Source of the DNA: Syncephalis plumigaleata
Lineage: Eukaryota; Zoopagomycota; Zoopagomycetes; Zoopagales; Piptocephalidaceae
Direction: 5' to 3'
Assembly: GCA_025201365.1 (NCBI GenBank)
Contig: JAIXMF010000112.1
Coordinates: 1-37,888 of the forward strand
Length of the DNA stretch: 37,888 nucleotides
The translations under genes and the position numbers were made by a program. Shown here one piece after another: positions 1-7,878 of the stretch; position 1 is the stretch's first letter, and each line of letters starts with the position of its first letter. The notes under the pieces are model-generated. The model did no database searches and had not been told where the DNA came from. It saw only the letters and a program-made list of their open reading frames with translations.

Positions 1-473
1 CAATAGCAGTAGCAGTAACAGCTACTATAGCATCGTCTACTCTTCTATAGTGACTATTTCTTTTTATCCAAAAGCATACGCTTATCCGCTAGTATAAGGT
101 CAATTCTTAGTGTAGCAGGTCTAGTCACTTCTTTCGTGTAAACTTGCATCTCTGCCATTGACTTTATTGTTACGCTTTTCCTATTATACTGTGCATACAT
201 TCTTACTTGTTCTGCTCGACCTGTGCAAGTGTATGCGTATTCTGGTTCAAGTAGTCACTGGCGTCAACAGAGGAGACACACTTGGTTTGTTCGCTTGTTT
301 TGTTACGTCACTTTTTATCCAGTCGTTTTCCGCTTACTTCCTTCTTTTCTCTCTCTCTTCCTCTCTCTCTCTCTTTCTCTCTATTACAGTAGGTGGTATA
401 TCGTTCCTTCTCCTCTCCCCCTATCTTATTCCAGTAATTGTATCGCTAGTTGAATTTATCCACTCCACTACCT
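1..473 (+). promoter_or_regulatory. Upstream region of the SH3-like protein gene with a CT-rich tract
   Basis: No gene is convincing here. Open frames in this stretch begin at TTG codons and are low-complexity. A strongly pyrimidine-rich tract (about 345-392, runs of CT) lies about 80-130 bp before the ATG at 474. Similar CT tracts on the coding strand precede the MINDY gene (7850-7872) and the sugar symporter (12595-12635, minus strand), so this is probably promoter or 5' UTR sequence. That reading is an inference. Confidence 0.4.
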
Positions 474-1836
474 ATGGCGGAATCTACCGATAGCTTCAAC
501 TTGTTTGCCGAGACAACTCGCGATCGAAGCTGGTCCCTGCCAGATGAAGGTGCTCGCGAGCTAAAACGTACCTCCGGCGTGATAACGCCAGATGCTAAGG
601 AATTCTGCACGAAAAAGTATAATTCCTATAAGCCGGAAGACTATTCCTCGGACGAGGATCCCGCAGAACGACGAGAAAAACGTAAAACTGCCCCACCATC
701 CAGCGTATCGTCCGTGTCTATTTCACGCTCGTTGAATCAGGACACGCCTGCTACGGATACAATGGTGGATGTCTCGCAAAGGGTTAATGCATTACCGACT
801 GCTATTGCGGACACCACTACTGTAACGACACATTCATCCAATACGTCATCTGCATCAACTGCTCAAAACACGATCACGCCAGTAACAGCAACAGCAACAA
901 CGACAGCAGCAACGACAAATATCAATGCCAATATTACTAAAGATATGATAGCACCAGTGGCGATTAGTGTTTATGAATCACAACGTCTATCGACATCATC
1001 GTTGGCAACCACTTCCAATATTGTTGATGATACTGCAGCCAAATTGACCAAGGATAATACGAGCTTATTCGAACACATCCCACATCACGATAATAGCGAA
1101 CAACATGACGACAATGATGAAACAGCCTCGTGTACCAGTTCCACTCCCACTGAAATTGTAGATTACGACGAGCCAGATGCCGTTTCATCGTCGTCACACT
1201 CGGTAAGCACGCTTGACCGTGTTCGTCAGGTGGCTGACACCATTGCGGCTGCATTACGTCCCAAGCTATTCCCTGGTAAGTTAAGCTGGTTAGTTAGCTA
1301 GCTAGCTAGCTAGTTAGTTAGTTAGTTGATCATTCTAGTAATTTCACTAATCTACGCATCATCTTATTGATGTGTATATACACATACAAACAATCGATCC
1401 TATAATACCAGTATTTCATATTCGTGACTTTGCCTATCCAGACAATGATCCTCGGCATAAGGGCATCTATCCACGTCCCGTGTCAGCCTACCGTTCAGTG
1501 ACAAATTTGTTTTCATTTGACGAGCAGGACAATCCACTGGCCAGCAATGAACCTGTAGATAACTCGATGTTATCGTTTGGCTCTTCGGGGACATCATTAT
1601 CATCATCAAAGGATAGCAATGGTAACAACACCGAAGATGGGCATAAAGACGAGTATACGGGACCCGCTAAAGCAATTCATGATTTCTACGCGGAAGACCC
1701 GAAAGATGTGCTGTTTAAGGCTGGCGAAGAGTGCTGGATTGATCGTCAGTTATCGAAAGGCGTTCTATTAACGTTTAAAAATGGGCAACGTTGCCATGTA
1801 CGCGAGAGTTACCTGGAGTTTACTAATCATGAATAG
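474..1836 (+). CDS. Uncharacterised protein with C-terminal SH3-like domain
   Basis: Two exons, 474-1275 and 1412-1836, give 408 aa. The 136-nt intron has a GTAAGT donor and a CCAG acceptor and contains a GTTA/GCTA tetranucleotide run. The ATG at 474 (protein starts MAESTDSF) is chosen because the frame upstream has only a TTG at 450. Residues 1-250 are Ser/Thr/Asn-rich and look disordered. After the splice comes a conserved-looking block (HIRDFAYPDNDPRHKG, about residues 270-285). The last 60 residues match an SH3-like fold: AKAIHDF at the start, an acidic RT-loop-like segment, an aromatic CW, and RESYLEF at the end. The domain suggests binding to proline-rich ligands, possibly at the cell cortex. 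I do not recognise the family. It is convergent with uL30m. Confidence 0.72.
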
Positions 1837-2230
1837 GTGTTGTTTTCTTAGTCTTTTTTTTCTTACTCGCGAGAGAGATATGCCTTCATTCAATGAGCAC
1901 ATTGATTTGATACTAAGGATTATCTCCAAAATATATATTTCATTTTGTCTGTTGATGATATTGTAATTAATGAGTTATTTAGTTCTATCCTCATTCACTC
2001 ATTCATTCATTTCTTCTATTTGCTACTAGTACAGTCTACGCATGAGTAATCATCATGTTAAATGTCATGGTGTATAATTAGTTCAACGCTATATACAATT
2101 GCAATAAGAGAAAGTATTAGATTTGAGTCTGACAATACATTCTACATCTGTTATCATAGTATCTATGACGATAATAGTATTCGCTCTGTTATTCATTAAT
2201 CACATATATATATACGCGTGCAAGAGTATG
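1837..2230. other. Convergent intergenic spacer
   Basis: This stretch separates the 3' ends of the SH3-like gene (+) and uL30m (-). It is AT-rich with short CATT repeats around 1990-2010 and a TATATATACGCG run near 2207. I see no gene. It presumably holds both polyadenylation regions, but no single signal stands out. Confidence 0.5.
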
Positions 2231-2668
2231 CTAGCAGGAAAGCTTTTCCTTTTGCATTTCAAGTATATTGCCTATCACCTTATAGCCTGATGATGCCGGT
2301 GTTCTGGTATGTCGTGGCTTATTCGCTTGCTCGTACGTCTTCATTTGTTCCTTGGTGGCGTGTTCAATCTTCACTATCTCCTTTAGACGTAATACCGATC
2401 CAGCCACACCGGGTGTCACGGGCTGGAATACTGATCGGCCGCGTTTCGTTAAACCCAAACCATGAGCTACTCGGTACAGCTTACGATTCAGACCAATCAA
2501 TGAACGCGTCATTGTGATCTTTATATATGCTTCCGCCGCAGGTTTCGCAGCCTTGTCGCTATTTGCCTGTAATGACGAGGCATCCGTACTAGCTAGTCGT
2601 ATAGACCGACCAGCAGCGATGGCCAGACTAGGTCGTTGGTATAGATTACGAAGTATTGCCAAAGTCAT
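2231..2668 (-). CDS. uL30m: Mitochondrial large-subunit ribosomal protein uL30m
   Basis: A single-exon gene of 145 aa; the start is a true ATG (CAT at 2666-2668). The first ~27 residues are rich in Arg/Leu/Ala/Ser with no acidic residue, as expected for a mitochondrial presequence. Residues ~48-100 are a ribosomal L30 domain: IKITMTRSLIGL, then KLYRVAHGLGLTKRGRSV, then a segment ending GSVLRLKEIVKIE. A polar C-terminal extension follows, as in mitochondrial L30 proteins. It is part of the mitochondrial 60S-equivalent subunit. No intron is needed, unlike most genes in this window. In yeast nomenclature the homologue is MRPL33, in human MRPL30. Family assignment is firm. Confidence 0.88.
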   Translation of the reverse strand: MTLAILRNLYQRPSLAIAAGRSIRLASTDASSLQANSDKAAKPAAEAYIKITMTRSLIGLNRKLYRVAHGLGLTKRGRSVFQPVTPGVAGSVLRLKEIVKIEHATKEQMKTYEQANKPRHTRTPASSGYKVIGNILEMQKEKLSC

Positions 2669-2986
2669 TGGTGTTATTTTTTAAGTGAAGGGCAAATAAA
2701 AAAGAAAGAGAAAGACAAACTAATTAATCTGAAAATGCAAAATGTGGTACAAGTTGAATCGATTAGGAATAACTTGGTTATGACATTTTCTTCCCTAATA
2801 TTAACCTAGCATGATGTATTAATCAAATAAAGCTAGCAAATCGGATAGTTACAAGGTAATATAATATTATGTTAGTGTAGCTGTACTAGTGCTCTAACGA
2901 TGTGTATAAACAATGTAATGATTTGTCAAATATAATGACGATACTGAATGATTGATATGCTTGATCATTAACTATGGATGTGATGG
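2669..2986. other. AT-rich spacer upstream of uL30m
   Basis: The region lies between the uL30m start and the possible 3' end of the minus-strand micro-exon locus. Stop codons occur in all frames. I see no gene and no clear TATA element for uL30m. Confidence 0.4.
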
Positions 2987-3152
2987 TCAGAATAGGACAT
3001 ATTTATTCAATAAATGATTGAATGATCTTGTAGATATATTTCTTGATCCAAGGAATAATGACTTGAATGGCGTGGACACTAAAGGGTCTTGCATCAATAC
3101 ATTCTTGACTTGAATACCTATAATATCTACTTGATGATGTTCTTGTCTTGCT
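2987..3152 (-). other. Possible terminal exon of the micro-exon locus
   Basis: Downstream of the mini-intron array (minus strand) a well-formed acceptor (branch-like CTGAT, then GATTACAG) ends at 3153. After it two frames stay open: one to a TAA at 3003-3005, the other to a TGA at 2987-2989. Either could be the 3' end of a transcript starting at the signal-peptide exon near 4210. I could not show which frame, if any, is used. Frame length alone (about 50 codons) is weak evidence in AT-rich DNA. Confidence 0.25.
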
Positions 3153-3159
3153 CTGTAAT

Positions 3160-4116
3160 CATAGTGGATCAGTATGAGAATGATTGTTATTGTGGATTAT
3201 TACTTACTGCTTAAGGCTATCATTCGATTAACGTTTATTGTATTGTGATTAGCACGTCGTAAATGACGATTGGAATGATAACTTACAAGCTGCCATACAG
3301 GAACATAGAATTATACGCCACGTTGTAATTAGCGCGCCATACATTATGGTCAGAATGGTAACTTACACTCTATCGTATACAAAACATACGTGGATTATGC
3401 GTCATACTGTGATTAGCGTCTCATATATTGCAATGAGAATGGTAACTTACATCCTATCGTATACAAACATACGTGGACCATGCGTCATACTGTGATTAGT
3501 ACTCGTTCATTACGGCCAGAATAGTAACTTACGGGCTGTCATACAGAAACATATATGGATCATGTGCCATACTGTAGTCAGTACGCCATTCATTACGGTC
3601 AGAATAGTAACTTACAAACTGCCATACAGGAACATAGAATTACATGCCACGTTGTAATTAGCGTGCCATTCATTATGGTCAGAATGATAACTTACATCCT
3701 ATCGTATACAAAACATACGTGGATTATGCGTCATACTGTGATTAGCGTCTCATATATTGCAATGAGAATGTTAACTTACGTCCTATCATACACAAGCAGA
3801 CATGGATCATGTGCCATATTATCATTAGTACCTCATTCATTACAGCCATAACGATAACTTACTCCATTTTATAAAACGCATTCATACATGATTTTGATTT
3901 ATGTTACGATTAACATAGTACTTGCTATGACTAATAGGATAGCTTACCAAATTGGGCTAATAAATTAATAGGTAGGATAAACATTGCAACGTGATTAGCA
4001 TGTCAAAACAACTATTTAGTATACATGAACTTACGAGCTATCGGTAATCATCGATGGACAATGAAACAACAGGCTACGATTAGTACATCAATTGATAGGA
4101 TCACGGTCAGACATAC
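3160..4116 (-). repeat. Tandem array of ~80-bp units, most carrying a mini-intron and a 35-40 nt exon-like block
   Basis: On the minus strand donor-like GTAAGT/GTAAGC/GTATGT sequences recur with G at 4116, 4034, 3947, 3862, 3779, 3695, 3615, 3532, 3450, 3366, 3286 and 3207, spacing 79-87 nt. In the clearer units each is followed 43-44 nt later by a branch-plus-acceptor motif such as CGCTAATCACAG or GTACTGACTACAG, then by a 35-40 nt block before the next donor. AG acceptors are intact at 4074-4075 and in the units whose exon blocks are 3696-3735, 3533-3571, 3451-3489 and 3367-3406. They are lost (CACAA, TACAA, GATAA) in others. The two units with donors at 4034 and 3947 are degenerate. The array lies directly behind a signal-peptide exon. 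Units are imperfect and some exon blocks carry a one-base insertion, so the array may be partly decayed. Confidence 0.9.
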
Positions 4117-4210
4117 CACGACGATCCAGGACGGGACTAGCTTCAACGGCGACCAGACTGGCGACAGCGACAACGGCGACGGCAATAGCGATAATGGCAG
4201 AGAACTTCAT
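4117..4210 (-). CDS. Signal-peptide exon of a candidate secreted small protein
   Basis: An ATG at 4208-4210 opens a 31-codon segment that is a textbook signal peptide. Lys-2 is followed by a ~20-residue hydrophobic core of Ala/Val/Ile, an AxA-like cleavage region (AVEA), then SPVLDRR, which could be a propeptide or KEX2-like site. The exon ends at a good GTATGT donor (4116). Intron 1 (4074-4116, branch TACTAAT, acceptor CGTAG) leads into the repeat array. Unspliced, the frame stops after 42 residues. A TATAAAT box lies at 4394-4400, about 185 bp upstream. GC-rich codon use here contrasts with flanking AT-rich DNA, supporting coding. Exon 1 ends in phase 1 whereas the best peptide-repeat frame of the downstream exons needs phase 2, so the full product is unresolved. 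Confidence 0.5.
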
Positions 4211-4393
4211 GTTGATGTTGGCCTAGTGGAATCGATCGATAGATAAGCTGACTGGAACGAGAGTAGATAGTAGTGGGAGTAGAACAGAACGGGAGTATAA
4301 AGCAGTGGTATATACGAGTAGTAACGATAGTAGCTAGAATAGAGTAGAAGAGCGAGTATGAAGATGGCAAGTCGAGTGTGTCAAAAGTGCTCG

Positions 4394-4400
4394 ATTTATA
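4394..4400 (-). promoter_or_regulatory. TATA box of the secreted-protein locus
   Basis: The minus strand reads CTATAAATCG, about 185 bp before the signal-peptide ATG at 4210. The stretch between is pyrimidine-rich on the coding strand, like other 5' leaders in the window. Confidence 0.5.
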
Positions 4401-4410
4401 GCCGAGATGA

Positions 4411-5879
4411 TGATTATGATGGCGGATATTCCTAGTGAGCACAATACGATGATCATAGACCACAGTCAGCTTATCTCCATACGATACTCTCCTTTGTACA
4501 TGGATTGTACTCGAAATGATGGAACATCCATCAGACTGCACGTTTACCATGCCATCCATATGAATATTGACCAGTAGATTTGCTACATGAATGATAGTGC
4601 AATACTGTTATAACAGCATCATGCAAGTTAGTAGTGAATATTGATATAATAGCATTGCCAATCCATTGTTTGTAGGTAGCACACCGAGCAGATAAGTATC
4701 AATTAGATGGAGGAATACATGTCCAGCTTGTTTCTGTCAATTGCCGAATGCAATCCAAAGGCATGAAGCAATATCGACATGAGCTGTTCACGTCACCTAT
4801 CGTATAATTGCATTGTTGTCTTTGTTTACAATGTATCATGTGGCATTGTCGTCTTTGTTTATAATGTATCTTGTGGCATTGTCGTCTTTGTTTACGATGT
4901 ATCATGTAGCATTCCTCTCACTACATGAATGTACATCGTATGTGTTATTACTATTGAATTTGACATGCATCGGGTGAGTGTCAAGATAGTCACTATCATT
5001 TAATCCCATTTAGATGCACACGATGCACATGAGTGTCGATTAAAGTGGAAATGTAAGGAAAGCTATCCCTTTGTTTAATCATTATAACAATTAGTGATGA
5101 ATATCTGCCATGTCGTGTCACCGCATGATCTGTCAATTGCCTGAATCTACACATCATTATCATTTCAGAATACTTCATCAATAATGACGCGTACACCTGT
5201 TACAATCATCATGGCTGGTTATATTCTATTGAAATGATTGTATGAATATAGCTGAATGTAAATCAATCCATATCACGATGATGACAATAACATTAACATG
5301 ATTATTCCATTCATTATCATCGATGTAATGGTCAATTGCACATAGACATGCTGGTCAATACAATGTTAGGATGTATAAACAATCCAAGTAACAAACAGAC
5401 AATCTAAGAAGGCATTGATACGCTAAATAATCGATTGCTAATGATGGATAATTAGTCGTAAATGAAGTATCTACAATTCAATGGAAATGTACTATTGCCA
5501 ATGTCAAGGTATCGCTTTTAGGAAAGCGTGAGTCTTATTGTAGTCCAACAACTCATGGCATACACATCAATTAGGAAATAGCAATAGTGAAATGATACTC
5601 CGTCACCATTCTAGGTAACCATTATCCATTTGTTAGAAATGATCCACGCCGCAAATACAATGAGGACAAGCATCTCCGATAGGTACATTGTGTAGGATTG
5701 CCATGTATGATAGCTATGCGACCATTCATTTATTTCTCGTTTATACGCTTTCCTCGAACTGTTAACGAATTGCATGAAATAGCTAATAGCTAACGATATC
5801 ATACTCTTTACTCTTTATTCTTTTATCGTTGAAACATTCTTGCTACAGTCGATATTATCGAGTGATCACCGTTAGCATT
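4411..5879. other. Long AT-rich intergenic region
   Basis: About 1.4 kb between the divergent signal-peptide locus and the SNG1-like gene. It holds a three-copy 33-bp repeat (4810-4908) and scattered partial repeats containing GTCAATTGC (near 4735, 5126, 5331). Short open frames here lack family resemblance. A small pyrimidine-rich stretch (5800-5825) precedes the next gene. Confidence 0.5.
4810..4913. repeat. 33-bp tandem repeat, three copies
   Basis: Three near-identical units start at 4810, 4843 and 4876 and begin GCATTGTCGTCTTTG; a partial fourth copy is at 4909. The unit is 11 codons long, so it keeps one frame open on the minus strand. That frame has no other sign of coding. Confidence 0.85.
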
Positions 5880-7508
5880 ATGTATATGCACTCGGATTAC
5901 GATACATCCAATGCTAGTCTACCATCGGAATTGGTACCGAGTAGTACGAGCATTGCTACCACCCATCATCAACCAGTCGAGAGTCTAAGCGACGATAGCA
6001 TGCGTAACCAATCGAATCGACGTCATATAAATGTTATTCATGAAGGATTCTCCGAACCATTTCAACTTGCATATACCATTCCCGAGAATATCGCCACCGA
6101 GATCGAGGAGCGTGAACGACGACATGCACCGAAAACATGTTTGGGTCGTATTAGCGAGTTCGTCACTCGTAATGCTAAGAAGTATTCGGTATCGCTTACA
6201 TTTATCGGATTGGCCTGCTTCCTATACCTGTGTAGCTGGCTTTACATTGGTGCACTATGGCATCCTGTCGCATATCTACCTAATCTACCGGTGGCATTAG
6301 TCAATCACGATCAAGGTTTCGCTAGTGATGGGACGACTATTTCCTCCGAAATCCGTTCAGCATTTCTAGCCACTACCGAGCAGCGCTCATTAGGAGAGGT
6401 AATCGTAGAACAATTGTCTGATCCATCAACGACAACAACAGTAGCAGCGCCATTCGTCTGGACTGTATTCTCGGATAAAAGCGATCAGTTACTCGATGAC
6501 AAATTAACGCTATTAGATAAAGATGGCTACATGGCCATTCTAGATATTCCGGCCAATTTTACTGAATGGTTCGTCAAACATTTACAATCAAATGCTACCA
6601 ATCAATCGACCCGTACACCATCACCTACCCTCACATTCTTATACAATAGTGGCCATCATCAACTACTGGATACATTACTAAGGGAATCGATACAAACATC
6701 GATCCAGCAACTTAATAGTCAATTGGGACTACTGTTCCATGAAAGTACTGCTTTAATGAAGTCGATCTCGATAACCATTTCATCCATTGCTTGGACATTG
6801 CCTGTAGATCTGACGATTATGCCACACCACTCAGTGGAACACACCGGTCAATACGCAGCCATTTATCTGCAAGTAATAAGTGTTTATGTTGCCTGTATCG
6901 TCATCGTTTGCCATCTGAATACTTGGCTATCCGTGTCAACCATTAACCACGATCAATATCATCATCACCTTGCCGCAAATCAATCAACGTCTCAATCACG
7001 TCACTTAGCAATGAATTATAAGCGTCATCAATTAGCACTGTTATCACGTACACTCGCTTACACTCTACTGAAATCTATCGGTATTCTAATCGTCATATCT
7101 ACATTACTATGGTCAATACCACTTTGTTTCGAGGGGTTTCAAGCGGACGGAGGTCATCCAGTGGTTTCTCTCATCTGGTTGGTATACACCGGAATTGCAT
7201 TTATCAGCGCGCTTAATCTACTTCGTCTCGTTGTTAATGGCAAGATTCTTCCTTATGCCAGTCTATTCATTCTACTAGTGCTAATTGCCACTAGTAACAT
7301 TATTATGGATTATGAGTTATCACCACGCTTTTATCATTTCGGTTTAGGATTTCCCTTGTTATACGCAATACGTGGATTAGAGTTTCTCGCGTTTGGCTCA
7401 TGGAATGACTGGATGTGGATTAATAGTCTAGTGCTACTAGCATGGATTACAATACCATTATTGATATGCACTGTCGTGACTATTAAACGACATCGATCAA
7501 TGTCATAA
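5880..7508 (+). CDS. SNG1/DUF3533-like (YhgE/Pip-related) multispanning membrane protein
   Basis: A single exon of 542 aa. The ATG at 5880 is used because the longer frame begins at a TTG. Residues 1-98 are a polar cytosolic N-terminus. A first membrane segment (~100-122) leads into HPVAYLPNLPVALVNHDQG, a motif typical of the YhgE/Pip and fungal DUF3533 families. A ~190-residue extramembrane domain follows (VWTVFSDK, then YMAILDIPANF), and then about six hydrophobic helices (from ~330 to the end) of ABC-2-permease type. The best-known fungal member is SNG1, linked to nitrosoguanidine resistance and membrane lipid asymmetry. No ATP-binding partner gene lies beside it. The substrate cannot be told from sequence. 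Confidence 0.75.
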   Translation: MYMHSDYDTSNASLPSELVPSSTSIATTHHQPVESLSDDSMRNQSNRRHINVIHEGFSEPFQLAYTIPENIATEIEERERRHAPKTCLGRISEFVTRNAKKYSVSLTFIGLACFLYLCSWLYIGALWHPVAYLPNLPVALVNHDQGFASDGTTISSEIRSAFLATTEQRSLGEVIVEQLSDPSTTTTVAAPFVWTVFSDKSDQLLDDKLTLLDKDGYMAILDIPANFTEWFVKHLQSNATNQSTRTPSPTLTFLYNSGHHQLLDTLLRESIQTSIQQLNSQLGLLFHESTALMKSISITISSIAWTLPVDLTIMPHHSVEHTGQYAAIYLQVISVYVACIVIVCHLNTWLSVSTINHDQYHHHLAANQSTSQSRHLAMNYKRHQLALLSRTLAYTLLKSIGILIVISTLLWSIPLCFEGFQADGGHPVVSLIWLVYTGIAFISALNLLRLVVNGKILPYASLFILLVLIATSNIIMDYELSPRFYHFGLGFPLLYAIRGLEFLAFGSWNDWMWINSLVLLAWITIPLLICTVVTIKRHRSMS

Positions 7509-7878
7509 ATACAATGGCGATAATAATGACAATAACGGTAATGATGATGCTACGTTCTATCACAGTCTATTGTTATGCTATTTTAATGCTTTATTTATAT
7601 ACTTTTTCCATTCAATAAAAAGAAACGTTGCATCTCTTTCTATCAAACAGTCACATATCAAACGGTCAAGTATTCTTGTTCTCCGTAATACTTTTTTGTC
7701 TACCTATATTACTAACAGTGCCAGTGACAACACCGAAACTAACTCGTCCATTACTTCTATTTACGCACGACATCTCTGTTCATTCTTTTTACTCCACTCA
7801 CCCATTCCTTCCTTTTTTCAATACTCACTCTTTCTATCCACATACCCGCGCTCTCTCTCTCTCTCTCTATCTTCTTTC

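Noticed and set aside
158-493. Overlapping open frames before the SH3-like gene
   Set aside because: They begin at TTG or in a pyrimidine-rich tract; composition keeps the frames open and no domain is visible.
3555-3851. Plus-strand open frame through the repeat array
   Set aside because: It is an antisense by-product of the ~80-bp units; splice-like motifs and the signal peptide point to the minus strand.
4143-4559. 138-codon minus-strand frame with ATG at 4559
   Set aside because: It crosses the TATA box and overlaps the signal-peptide exon in another frame; the signal peptide is far more convincing.
4699-4905. Minus-strand frame with 11-residue repeats
   Set aside because: The frame exists only because the 33-bp repeat is a multiple of three; there is no signal peptide, domain or promoter.
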